The notes under the pieces are model-generated. The model did no database searches, had not been told where the DNA came from, and saw only the letters and a program-made list of their open reading frames with translations. DNA of 64,000 bases from contig JBBHKE010001152.1 in the NCBI GenBank assembly GCA_037447655.1, positions 60,293 to 124,292 of the forward strand. Direction: 5' to 3'. This document shows positions 1 through 13,100 of this stretch, in pieces. A program made the translations under genes and the position numbers. Positions within the stretch are counted from its first letter, which is position 1; each line of letters starts with the position of its first letter. Source of the stretch: Zygnema cylindricum. Its lineage: Eukaryota; Streptophyta; Zygnematophyceae; Zygnematales; Zygnemataceae.

Positions 1-252
1 CTTCCTTTCGGGACTTCTTCGGCTCCGGACAGTCCAGCTGGCACGAGTTTGTCTTTTTCTGAAAGCCCTTCACCTTCGTCTTTTTCTGCATCAACAGCTG
101 AAACAAAATCCTTTTCGTCCATTTCCTCGTCTCTTTCTGCGGCGGCGGATTTGATGACAGCTGGCATTTCGACTTCCCCTCGTCCTTTTCCTCCCTTTGT
201 TGAGGCTCCAGGAGAAAAAACCAGAAGGTTCCGCAGCAGAAATCTCCTGTCT
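1..252 (-). CDS. Possible coding exon of an unidentified gene, runs off the left edge
   Basis: On the minus strand one frame is open from about 252 to the window edge. It encodes an acidic, Lys/Glu/Asp-rich segment with stretches such as AAAERDEEMDEKDF and EGEGLSEKDKL. A long pyrimidine tract followed by gacag sits just upstream (253-300), which looks like a 3' splice acceptor, so this could be an internal or last exon. I recognise no family. The plus strand is also open here (Ser-rich), so coding is not certain. The acidic minus frame looks more like natural protein than the Ser-rich plus frame. Confidence 0.3.
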
Positions 253-1143
253 TTAAGGGTGGAAGGAGGAGGAAGAGAGGGAGAGAGAGAGGGAGACGGT
301 GAGGGAGAGAAAGGGGGAAATACCACCTGCCCCACTCTGATGATAATAAGGACAACCCGAAGCTCCATGGAGAAAGAAAGTCAAAGTCAAAGTCAAACTG
401 AAAGTCAAAGTCAAAACTTGCGGAGAATAAACGGATTTCCTTTTCCACCAACCTCCATTCAATTTTATGAAAATGGCTCTCCCATTTCTATGTCTCCCAT
501 TTCCACACCTTCTCCACAGTCTCCACTCTCCCCTCTCTCGATCCACATTAATTCTTGTACTCCTGTACTTTTTTTGGAACCTCTAGCATGTTCTTCAATG
601 AAGGAGAGAGGGAAAGAAATTTCGAGTTCGTTTGACGGTTGTGGGAAGATGAGAGGAGAGGTTGGTGGGGAAGGTGTGAGAGAGGAGGAAGAGGACGGAG
701 GGAAGAGAGGAAGAGAGGGCAGAGAGAGAAAGGGAGTGGAGAGAGAAGGACAACAAAGCTGCAGTGAGAGAAGGGAAGAAAAGGAGAAAGGCGAAGGAGA
801 AGAGGGAAAGGGAGGAAATTGCGACAGATTAGGTGGAGCTGAAACTTGGTGCGGTAATGGCTCCAGTTCTGCGGGGGGAGAGGGAGAGGGAGAGAAAAAA
901 AATGTCGAATTACAAGGAGAGTCGACGAGTGGGAATTGGGGGTCAACAGGAACAGTCTCTACGCTTTTTGGGTCGTTTCTTAGAAATATGGAAGGAGAGA
1001 GGGAAAGGGAGAGAATTCCGGTTTGTAGTAAAGGGAGAGAGGTGCTCAAGAGAGCGGAGAGGGGAAGAGAGAAAAGGGACGAGTCTTACATGCAAAAATG
1101 GGTCCATCGGATTCGGGTTTTGAAAGACTATTGCTGGTCTTAA
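253..1143. repeat. Purine-rich (GA) low-complexity tract
   Basis: The plus strand is dominated by gagagggagagg-type purine runs with AGTCAA microrepeats near 376-415. Long open frames appear on both strands because stop codons are rare in such sequence, and their translations are Glu/Arg/Gly-rich or Ser/Pro/Leu-rich without any recognisable domain. I treat them as non-coding. Similar tracts occur at 12115-12310, 36837-37175 and 41370-41585. Confidence 0.6.
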
Positions 1144-3059
1144 AAAAGGAAAAAGAGGAATGTGTACGATTATTTTGTGTATCTTCGAAGGCGGAAATTT
1201 TATCTTTTTCTTACATTCAGTAAAAACGAGAGTACTAACTGTTTTGCTTTTATGGTCGATACAAGCTGACTTATAAAGCAGTAGATGGTTTAAAAAGAAA
1301 CTTAATACATTGTGACAAAATGTAACCCAACAAAAGATAAGACTTCTTAGCAAGTTGGAAAAGGACAAATTGATTAGGTCAAGTTTGGTATGTTTGGGGA
1401 CAATGTTCCAATTCATCTTTTGGATTCTAGGATAGGTCCAAAAAACAAAAGATGGGTACATTGGGGACCATTGTCTCACTCATCATCCAAACATTTAGAA
1501 TAGGCTCAATTTTTTTTGTTGTTTTAAAAGGTTAGGTGCCTAGTTGTACATGGTCGTATATTCGATAAAATTTTGTTTGAAAAAAACAAACCAATTGCAT
1601 ATGGAACACATTGATTTAATAGTAATAAAGTTTATGAACTATGTTAGACTATTTAGTACAAGTTTAACAACCATGTGCCTAACTGTGGGATGTCCATTTA
1701 GGTCCAAGTGGTTGTCCACAGTAATAATGGTTTGTGGAAGAAGAATCTTTTTAAATTTAGAATGTCCTTATTGTTAAAGAAGGCAACTGTAATAATATAA
1801 GTTTTGGATATAGAAGGAACTTTTTTATTCTTCTCGTTAGAACAGAATATGGAATGTTTTGCAAGGTTGATTGTGCCCTTCTTTTACTTTTGGTGTTCAA
1901 CATTTAATTTTGGCGAACAATGGGGTAGCTTATTGCATTAGAAAGTTTTTGTTGTAAATAACAATTGTCAAGTTAGACTATCCCTTGCAGTTTTTTTTTA
2001 AAGTATTGCATATTTTATATTGAAAAGACCTAATTGTACTTGGACCTTGTACACAATTGTTGTGGACTGTTGCAAACTTCCGACCGATGAGATGGCCACT
2101 CACCACTTTATAAGATGGGGTTTTCAAGGTGAATTTGTTTGGACAAAACATTGGTGTGAAATGTACCTGATTTGGGAAAAAAATGGTGACATTATGTAAA
2201 TTAGTAACACATACAATATCTCATGTTAACCAATGATAATACAACACTTATATTGCCACCATTATTTCATATCAGGTTTTTGCATACAACCTAGATTTTG
2301 TATCGAACAGATTCTTTTAACTGGTCCTTTTAAGAACCATCTTAATGGTAGTGAATGGCCATCTCAAAGCCGCAGGACTTGTTAATGATGTATGGATTTT
2401 CTTGGAACAAAGAAAAATGCAGTTTCAATGACTCAAAAAATGTCACCTCGCAAAAACTATACCGTCAACGCAAACTCTTTCCTATTGCTATATTCACCAT
2501 TAGTAACATTGTTCGTGAATCAACCAATTCCGTTGTATTTTGGAGTCAATGAATGAAAACTGTTAAGTGCAAAACATGAATCAATTTGAAATGCACCTGA
2601 ATTGTGGTACCTTTGTACAAATATCAGTCTTCAATCGCTGTAACAAAGTAACACACTCTAATAGTAGTGGACACTGTTCTCGCCTGAACTCTTTTGTATA
2701 AACCTTTTTTGGATCACATGTGGTACAAACTGTTCTTAGTTTTTTCCTAGAATTAAGTGTAATTATCATGTATTATACAACCCATTATCAGTTTTTCTCT
2801 AAAATTAAGTGCAAGTACAATGTATTATAAGAACATTCGTTATCTTTCCTTTAAATTCAAGTACGGTGCGCGAAATGTATCTGCAGGCTACAATACTTAT
2901 GCGGAAGAGCCGTAAGCAAACAAATTTCTCCAACTGAGGTAGAGGTTTTCTATGGAGATGTTGCAGTTTCGAATCAGTTCCAGAAAACAGCAAGGATTGT
3001 GACGTGACGAAGCCATCCCATACGGTAGACTTGTCGAGGCATAGAGTCGAGACTTTCAA

Positions 3060-3560
3060 CGGTTTGAAAAAGTATGTATGAGTTCGTGGGAATTTACCTA
3101 TTTTTTAAAACATATGTATATTGAAAAAGTATATATGTGAATTACCCATTTTGAAACTGTTTGTATGGAAAACAAATATTAAAGTAATGGGAATTTACCC
3201 AATTTTGAAAAAAACATCTACGTTGAAAAAGTATGCACGGAAATTTTACCTGATTTTGAGAAAGTCTGTACATCGAAAAAGATGTATGAGAAGAACCCAT
3301 TTTTTATAATAATAAAAAAAACACCGACCACCTACCTAAAATAGTACCATTTTTTTTAGTTTGTTATACACAGGATAAGTATGTGTGCTGAAAGTATGTA
3401 TGCGAACTTACCCGTTTTTGAAAAATGTATGTATGTTGGAGAAGTATCCACAAGCTTACCTATTATTTTTTTTAAAGTAAGGGAATACATCCATTTAAAT
3501 TGTATGTTTAAATTATATGCATCGGCATTACCCATTTTTTAAAAAGAGTCCAAGAGAGTT
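3060..3560. repeat. Degenerate array of 'aaaagtatgtatg...acccattttt' phrases
   Basis: The phrase 'gaaaaagtatgtatg' followed by 'ttacccattttt' recurs at irregular spacing, for example near 3065, 3125, 3185, 3230, 3395, 3425 and 3510. Period and copy boundaries are blurred. It reads as an old, decayed tandem repeat and has no coding signal. Confidence 0.45.
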
Positions 3561-3699
3561 CCCATTTTCAAATAAGTATGTTTTGGGAATCTCTATCATG
3601 AAATTATAAACGAAGTTGAGTTTTATTAAGAAAACGCGATGGTACACTATCTAAAACATAGGAAAATAGCAAAAGAAAAATAAATAAAAACCGAAAAAA

Positions 3700-4350
3700 G
3701 CCTAACACGAGGGGAACAAGCCTAATAACTTGAAAGGGACGAACACACAGAGAAGGTCAAACTAACAAAGTACACGAAAAAGAACAACAAAAAAAAAACC
3801 AACTGCAAAGATAGAAAACCCTAACAAAAACTACCCAAAAAACCCCCAACAAATCTAAAACCCCACAAACCAATGCCGTAAACCCCCCAAGCTCGATTGG
3901 GCATGCCGAGGGAGATCTAAGACACGACGGCGATCCATCCCTACAATGGCAAAACGAGCAAGAATGAAAGCCCGCAAACCTTGTAAAAGCAAAAAAAAAG
4001 AGCCTTGTATATATTGACGCTTCAAAGATGTGAGGATTAAAGGTGGAGGGCGCCCATGGCCCTTCCACTCAAAAGACCACCAATCACAAGTATAGAGGTA
4101 CTCATCCAACGCAACACCTAAAAACCCTAAAAAACCATGAACTTTGTTAGAACGAAGTCATCTATAGCTTCACGACATGCATAGTCACACTCCTTCTTCC
4201 TAACGTCGTCACGCAAACACCCGAGCATGTCGAGTCTCTTAAGCCACAATTGACAAACTTTGTCTCCCTCTTCCCTCATAAAGAATGCTTGTAATGAAAT
4301 CATAAATAGTGTGGTGTGCCTGAATCATTGCGTCTCTCCTTCTCTACTTA
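3700..4350. repeat. Relic of a dispersed repeat, similar to 25100-25600
   Basis: Several phrases recur in the same order in the segment around 25.1-25.6 kb: 'cacgacggcgatccatccc' against 'cacatcgacgatccataac', 'accacaagta..gaactcatcga' against 'atcacaagta..gtactcatcca', and 'gtggtgtgc' preceded by 'aaatcat'. Minus-strand translations share a DE(Y/F)L.TC..SFE pattern. The order of the shared phrases suggests one decayed element family. I cannot assign its class. Confidence 0.35.
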
Positions 4351-6595
4351 GGAAGTACGAAGCAAATGGAAGATATCGGGCTCGAGAACATGGCCACTCG
4401 AGCAAACGACAAAGGCGAGCAAATAAGGACGAGGGAGTCCAATCCAAGGGAGTCGAGCGAGCTTGAAAGAAAGAGTGCAAAGTATATGTCCAACCAAAAT
4501 CCAACCTTTCGAATATGTGCATAGTAACTAATAAACGCCTCGAAAAAGGTTTGATCGAGTGGTAGCAACAACCTTCTCATAAATGAACAAATGGCCACTC
4601 GCAGAAGGGTATGTTTTAAGGGCGGATATAATCGGCATTTCCACTAGCGTTAGAGGAGAAAGGGAACTGACTACCGTCAAAATGGATTGCTAAAAAGAGA
4701 AGCCACCGTTGGGAACCCAGTAGGTTATGAGAGCAAGAACGGTATCATCCTCACCCAAAACTCGAGGGATGAGCATGGAAGCAATAAGACATCAACTCCC
4801 TACGTAGGTGACGCGAGTTACTAGAGCTCTGAAATAAAATCCAGCCCCTTTTGTACACGAAAAAAGATGCTCGAATGTGAGCCAAATACCTAGAATCGTG
4901 ATCGAGGGCCTCACATTCAATGAAACCCTGGAGGACATACACTACACGTTCATCGAATGCGTAAAGAGATTAAAAAAAGGTTGGAAGTGAGTACGGGTAA
5001 GGAAGGAAAGACGGTCTCTCGTGAAATGAGCGAAAGCCAATTGAGGGTCCAAAAGTTTGGATAGTCGTCTATACTGGCCAAATTGGTGTGAAGAGCAAAG
5101 TATAAAAATTGGGTCACAAAAAGGACTTAAGTCCAAGAGCATTTTAAAACACGAATGCCTTTAGTGGGAGTTACTAATTTAGTTTTTTATTTCCTTTAGT
5201 GAGAGTTAGAGTCTAGGAGTGGAATGGAGTAAAATAAGAAGGGAGACAAGAAAGGGGATACGGAAAACAGTTGGATGGTTAAGCATAAAGGTCAAACTAC
5301 ACGATTTCCGTGTCCTTCACCTGCGTGTTAGTTCCTCTCACATAGTTTTTCCGTTTTGACTGCTGCCCTCTACATGTAGTTTTTGGGTTCTGGCTTTGCT
5401 GTCTATCTGGTTCCCATGTACTCAATCGATTTACCATCGTACTTTTGTAATAGTTGTGTTCTCAAAAACCATTGACCTCCAATTAGCTTTTCATTCCACA
5501 CCTGTAATCAGGCTTTTCCAATTAGATTGACCATTTTTATGCTTTCCAACAAAATTGCTCAGATTTCATTTACTAAACTAAATTTACTAAGAGGATTGCT
5601 GTGCACACAGAGACATTGAGCACTAAGACATTTTCGGTTCAAACATTGTGGTTGATTAAGAACCACAAAAAATACAAGTGAGGCAAATGTCTTGAAATCG
5701 TTATTTTGAGCTCAGCAGACACAAAAACCTCAGCAGCTTTGACCCTGTCATTATATATTCACAGTGAACTTCTGATCAACTTACAAAAGCTGATTGCATT
5801 CAAGTCTCAAGTCGTTTCGTCAGCCGATCAAGATAGACCACTACATGCTCCAAACTATTCTCCATGTTGTCTAAACACAAATCCTGCTGATTTCAGTGAC
5901 AATAATCTGTCATCCACATCCAATGGAGCACTAATAGACATTTACTACAATATCAATGTTGTGAAATGCGCTTTGGGTAAACTAATTAAATAAATAAAAC
6001 TAGAACTGCCATTTACTCGAAAGTAAATAACATTTGGTGAAACGAGTGAGCGACATGAAAAGAAAAACTTTACGTGTGATATCGTGAGGGGCAAAACAAA
6101 AGCCGTGATACAGACAACCTTCCTACAAATAAAAAATGGAAAACCAACATGGAAAACCCTTTACCACTAGAAAATTGGACAAACAAACGCCTTAAAACAA
6201 TAACAACAGGAATCATTCTGCGAAGACAGTTAACACAAAGACTTACAAGACATGCCGGCCAATAAAGTTGACTTGATAAATCCCATAATTACACAGTTAG
6301 CAAGCATCCTAGCACTTACATCTTCAAAAAAGATGAACTGACACATTAATTACTAACAGATATTTTCCAAATATTTCTTGGAATTGGACCGTTGTTTAAC
6401 AGAGCCGCCACTTGCTAGATACTGGTGATGTGGATTTCATAAATTCTAAGGCAATGCAACAACACCTTTGAGTTGAGATTGTTGCTGGACTGAATAGTTG
6501 TAAAAATCATTTCCCCCAAATGTGCAAGAATGAGTTGAAATAGCACAGATCGTAACCTGCAATATGTAGGATATTGAGATTATAACAGAGGCCAT

Positions 6596-6626
<31 letters not shown>

Positions 6627-7106
6627 CAATGAAACCGGCAACACTCCTTCAGATCTGTCCTCTCTTCCCTGCCCTATAATCCCTTTTATAGCTTCGTCAC
6701 TTCAGAAAGGGTATCTTGAAACCATGCAGAAATGTAACTCACTATCTCACCTCCGTTAAGAGTTAACTGAAACGGACGACATGATATTTGAACAAATTGG
6801 CCATTTTTCTGGCCTTCTGTATCCCATTTTGTACCCAAATGCCCAAATGCCCTCTACCTTACACATGCATGAGACCAGAACTGGTCCTACCTACATCCGC
6901 AGAGCTACATACAACTATATATGCTCACAGCCGGTGCCGGCAACAGGCCATTACCATTACCGTCCCAATTACGTAAATTAGAAATATTATGTAAAGGCTC
7001 ACCATACATACTCTACACTACCACTGTTATGACTATGAGTATGACGGAAGCACATGAAGAAAGCCAAACTTTCAGAATTTTGCCTCTATGCCTACGAGCT
7101 GCGTGT

Positions 7107-10100
7107 CTAGATATACACATTTCGGACATCACTGTGTCCAAAGGGCACACCACAACCAGGACATTTTCGATGACGGATTTCAAGGTTACGCTGGATGCAA
7201 GGGCTACAGAAAAGGTGAAAACACTTTGTAATAACCACCTGCACAATTTAGCCAAACAAAGCAAGCGAGTGTCATCATCGTTGACTAATTGTATATAGTT
7301 TGACTCTGATTCGAGGGCTGTTTTAATGTTGATAACTCTGTTTCCAGCCAGAATGATGTGGACAATTATGAATTACAAAAAGAATTTACAGATGAGAAAA
7401 AATACAAATAGTAATAATAATAACGCAATTTGTGGTCAGAAGGCAAAACGACCAGGATCAAATTAGCGTTATCAATGCTAACACTGATTCACGGTGTTGC
7501 TCAATTCAGGGTTTTGGAATGACATTCACTATAAAAAAACATAATTGCAGTGTCATCATTATTGACTTGCACTAGAGAATAGCCGCCAGAACCAGTTCAG
7601 GTAGTCTAGGATTGGTGCAAGGTTTTGAAGGCTAAGAACAACTGATTTTTTTATCTGTTGGTTTATCTAAAACATTTGCCTTGAGAATCCCACATTTGCC
7701 TCTAATAATGCCTGATAAAACAACTACAACATACACACACACACCACACCACACACATACCCTACATACCTCTTTGGGTCGATCATGGCAGACAGAGCAT
7801 TTCAAAATGGACTTGTACTCCTTGATCTCTTCTTGAAGTTCTTCTACAGAAGAACCTCCCTTCTCATGGTGCACACCCCTCCTGGCCAATTTTATACTCT
7901 GCATCTCACTCTCCTCCTCTGCCCTCTTGCGTTTAAACCTGCAACCCAGACAGGATAGACAACAATCGATGGGCATAAACAATAAGATCACGTGGTGTTT
8001 TAGAGGTTGTACTTTTGGCTGCCCCAATATAAAAAGAGTACATCGCAAATCGAGAGACGACGTCTCTCCAGAATTGACCCCTGGACAACTATTTTCAATG
8101 TGCGAACTAATTTGGAAATTACCCTGTACTACACACATTATTAACAAACTAATACATGCAAAATGCAGGCTTGACAAATGCTGTTCAATGCCTTTTCCAT
8201 AATAAACCCATTAAAAACCTCAGAAATTTGCCTTACCTTACATTATAACCTTCTAACACCCTAAAAGTTTAGCTCCTTAAAACCTATTGAAAACCTTACC
8301 TTTCTTTTTCCAACTCTGCATCCGCCTCTGCAATCCGCCGGTTGCGTTCCTCCAACTGCGCTTGAGCTCCTTCTAGAGCAGCTTTAGCCGACTGAGCTTC
8401 CCTCTCAGCCTCTTGTTGCTTTCGTTTTGCCAACTCAAGTGCAGATTGATGTTGCCTACTTTCTTCTGAAGACTTGCCCAGTTGCTCCACATATGACTTT
8501 GCCTGCAAAACCAGCATCCACCACCAATCAAATCCTTTTCCACTGGCAGTTACTCAAAGCTGTTTGACATTTGGGTGTAATGTAACTAGCAACACGGATA
8601 CTTTTTCCCAACTTGACGATCTCTTTATTCCTTCACAAAATAAAACTTTGAAATATTTGAAACGGCCATCCAAAAGTAAGTTATTCCCTTTCAAAACATT
8701 GACATTAGCAACGGGAAATGCAACAGGTATGAGCTAAAATGGCCATGGATGGCCATGGACAGATGAAACATAACATTTTTGCATGGAACATGCACCACCA
8801 ACTCTGACAGTAGCTGTAACCCACAAACAGCAGAAGAATCTGCACAAACTTTGGGCCACATGCCCTCCACTGCTGAGAATATCTTTAGTCCTAATTTATT
8901 ATGACAGTATAATGCAACCAGCCTTTCTAGACATGTGCTACAATTGCACTGAAATGATGCAACACATCTGCTGGTTAGAATCGACCAGGAAAGAAATCTG
9001 CCTGCAAAACGCCTATTAATGCTGGGTTCCCACTGGTCTTGCTACACACAAAAAGCAGCGTAACCCAGCAATCTAGCTTTCCAATGATACACTGAGGAAA
9101 AAAGTTTAACACAAACAAGAGTGACCATTCAAAGACTCGGACCAGTCGTAGAACTCTACCAATTACTTCTTTCAACTGTTACTCTGCACAGATACTCTGC
9201 CTGATCAATAACGTGTTAACACCATCCAAAACTCATCAAGAGCATTTTCCAGTAAAAAACATCTGGAAACATTTGTACGTCATCGAAAACTAGTTTTATC
9301 ATCCATATCTCTAGCTATTTAAAGAGATCATTCATGGAAATGGCACACGCAGCTATTCCTACAACGGCAAAGGTTTCAAAAAGAAAACAAGTGTTGTCAT
9401 CACTAATGCAAGAAGACATCAATATTACACAAGGTTTAGTGGACAGAAAAACACTCCAGCTCCAACAAGGCCTCATAATGGTGACCTCTAGTTCAGCACA
9501 CCCTTCACCATAAGGTGTAATAGTCTTCCACTGTCAAAAGCCTAGCAACATGTCCACCATTCTTGCTTCGAATCAAGAGCAACAAATATGCAGGCCTAAC
9601 AGAAACCACAAACATCTCATAGCAATATTAACTTGCACAAGTACAACCACATGCGGCTGCAGGGATACCAGTAACCTAACAAAGCAGAAAGTACTATGCT
9701 GAACTGCAAATCAGCAGTGTGGAAAACCAACTCATCTTATCTTGAAAGCAATATGAAACACTTTGGTGAACTTTGGTAAAAGCAAAATCAGCAATGCAGA
9801 CAGGGTACCTGATCGTCTAGACGTGCCAGCCGATTTTTCAACACATCTGCGGCGGCTGCTGCATGCTGCATTCGCGAAGAAAGAGCTTCCTTCTCAGCAA
9901 GGAGAGAAGCTTGTAGCTGCTTTGCTTTCACACTCTCTGACATTAGCTGTAAAAAAAAAACACAAAAAAGAAGCACGGAAAGATTGTAAGTCAGAAACTC
10001 TGTAAAAAAGAACAAACACACACAAAAAAAAGCAGGGAAACAACTTAACAACCAGAGCCAGAAAAGGCACTGTAAGCACGAGCTGAAAGGAACAACCAAT

Positions 10101-13100
10101 AAAAATAACATACATGAAACAAAACAAGGAATGAATAAAAAAACGGAATAATGTCAAAGATGGTCAGACCTGAGTATTGTAGTCATCCCTCTCTGTTATT
10201 TGATGCAGAAGGCGACGATTTTGGGCTTGCATGTCCTCGTAGGCTTGCCCTATGGTCTGTCAACCAGAAACGTAAACAGACTTGTCACATTATTGCAACA
10301 AAAAAAGACTAGCCCAATTTTTCCCTTGCAATGATGACAGTGTCTCTGCTATTCATTGCCATTCCCTTGTTTCTTTGTGCGATATCAAAAGAGTGAGTAA
10401 TTAAAACAGATATCAAGAGAAAATGACAATTGCTGATAATTAAAAAATGTGGGTGAAATGTACTAGTCTATATTAGCCAACGCTACTATTAAGCCACTGG
10501 AATGTGAGAACTTCCAGCATTTACGCATTTCCTTGCTGACTTTGAAGCAAGAAATCCCTTACTTCTATCTCTGAAATGTACGCCTCCCCTTCCTCATTCT
10601 TAGATTGCAACGACTCCTTCAGCTCAATAGCCACCCTGAAAAAAAAATTGGCCACAAAAATTTGCAATGTCAATAACTGGACAACAAAGAGTAGTCAGGC
10701 GACAATAACCAGAAAAAGGGTACTAGGAAATAGATAACACTTTTCCGACCAGCATAAGTCAAACTCCACAAGCACTGCAAGAGCGGGGACACTTCAGACT
10801 TTCCTATTATAGCCAAAAATCTAACAGTCAAGCCCTGCTACAGCACTGCCCATAAACTACAATTTCCCACCTATTGCAAACTTAACTTCACCAAAAGAAG
10901 AGGGGGCAGGGGGCTCATGTGACCAAATTGTAAATACTAAGTGCTGTGGCCAACAAGTGCAGCCCACTGCACTTAAAAAAGCACAATGGTTCAGCTTATA
11001 TATCCTCATATATCCTGGGTTTTTGTAAACATAATAATCACCGTTGTATAAAAAGGAGTCCTTCTACATGGACATAAAGTACGATCTTTTCAAATTTCAA
11101 GCAGATCGTCATTCTGCATGTCATTCTCATGGATTGACCAAACTTCTAGACCAACCATGTCTTTTTCTTTGTTGTAATTGCCAGTAACAAGAAAACACCC
11201 ATGACTAACAATTGCTTTCTGTTGCATTTCTTACCACCATTAGTTTGGGCCTCAATGACGATTTTACGATATATAACATGGTCCAGACCAAGTACCAAGC
11301 TGAACTCTTACAAAATATAATATGGCCCAGACCAAGTACCAAGCTGCACTCTGTTATATATATTCCCACCATTGTTTTTCACCCACTAATGGTGGTGGAA
11401 ATGCACGCCAAAATCTAAAAGTTTGACCTATTTCTAATGAAAATAGCAGCAAGCCCAGCACTACAATAAATCTCAGATACTGCATTTTATTTCAAAGGGG
11501 AGTATATCATCAAGCTGCTTAGCTCACGAAATGATATACATAGTTCCCTTTGTTATGCTGCATTTATAGATAAACAAAAAAAGGAGAGCACACCATATGA
11601 ATCATAGAGCTATAAAATTCCCAATAGCTAACCGCCTTGATTCACCTTTCTGATTTTGATTCATTTTCTGCAGGAGCTATGCTACAATAACAGAAAAAAA
11701 AAATACCACTTGAAACATAGCAACTGCCAACGGACGTGGCTTACCTTTCTGGTTCATCCAGTTTCAGCCGGAGCCATGTTACAATAACAGAAAAACAATA
11801 AAAAAAATGACAACACCTGAATCATAACACTCAGCAACTGGCCTGACTTACCTTTCAGACTCATCCAGTTTCTGCCGAAGCTGTGCGATATCTGCCTCAG
11901 CTGTTGCCAACCTCTGTTGACAAGCAGCCTCAGCCTCATTTGCTGCTTTAACACGTAATGCCAGGCTATGCTCATCAAGAGCAGACTTCATGCGCTCCAC
12001 CAAGGCCAGAGCACGACATTCCGCTTGCTTAATTTCCATAACATCTCTGCCAGCAGTTATCAAAATAACATTGTCAAGATTTTATGCGCTTGCTTAATGC
12101 AATTACAACTCTGTCAGGAGGAGAATTGGGAAGAGGAAAGGGACCAGGAGGAGGAGGACGTGAGAAGGGGGAGGGGGAGGATGAAGAGGAATAGTCGGAG
12201 AGGAGGGTGGGAGGAGGACGGGGAGGAAGGGGAGAAGGAGGAGGAGAAGGAAAAGGAGAAGGAGAAGGAGAGGGAGGAGAGGGAAAATATGGAGAAGAAA
12301 AGGGAGAGAACAGACATCGTTACAATATTATGCTGTTTTTGTAATAAAGCATAATATACGTGCTGATGGAACAGTTACGCAAGAAGTCACAGATGTCGCC
12401 ACATTAAGCCCATCCACCAATAACTAGGCATATGGATTATTAGCGCAGCCGACAGAAACATTAAATTGAAAGCTGAAAAGCTGACCATCAGGAACAGAAA
12501 CAGAACACTGGGCCTGTCATGTGCGCTGTAAGCAATTTCACGTAAAAGATACCAGTTCCTTTTACTTCCAACATAAGTTGCAAGGGGGTTAAAAATTCTG
12601 GAAATTGTAATCTAAAAATAAGGGTTGATACAAAACCCTAAAAGAACCAAAAACGGGCAGCGGCAATAAAACCACACATATTTATTAAAAAAGCCACGTA
12701 AGCTTACAATCCTTCCCTAGCATCTCCTTAATGACAATTTTTTTTACAGATGCCCATGTGAAGGAGAGTGTTTAAAAAGTTGTAATTTTCACCTGGGGTC
12801 AGATGATTCAGATTCGAACATTTCAAGGAAGAGCTTCAATTCCTGCTCACTCTCCCGTAATAATCTCATCTGAAGTGCCCAAAAGCAATTGTATCAACGA
12901 CCACGCAATAAAAGGGGGAGGGAGAGGGAGAGGGAGAGGGGGAGGATTCAATATTTTATGTTTGTTTTTTTTTAGGATTTCGATACTTATATTTGGGCGA
13001 TAAGAGGTTTTGAAGTTATGGCAAGATTTATGAAGTCATCTTTGGTAATTAGTATAAATATTAGATGAAAATCTGAAAAAAGAGGAAGAAAATGGATGGA

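Larger units (their letters stand above)
1144..7106. other. Intergenic stretch, no gene recognised
   Basis: About 6 kb of AT-rich sequence. The short ORFs have no recognisable domain. The segment holds a stretch of repeated 'gtatg...ttaccca(t)tttt' phrases near 3060-3560 (a degenerate tandem array), a relic repeat at about 3700-4350 that resembles 25.1-25.6 kb, and a 26-base A run at 6601-6626. The right end is the 3' flank of the HUB gene. Confidence 0.5.

Noticed and set aside
49-1143. 364-codon plus-strand ORF, Ser-rich then Glu/Arg/Gly-rich
   Set aside because: Most of it is the GA-rich tract, which lacks stops by composition. There is no domain, and the minus strand is equally open.
3060-3560. 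CRISPR-like regular repeats
   Set aside because: Spacing is irregular, repeats are degenerate and the genome is eukaryotic.
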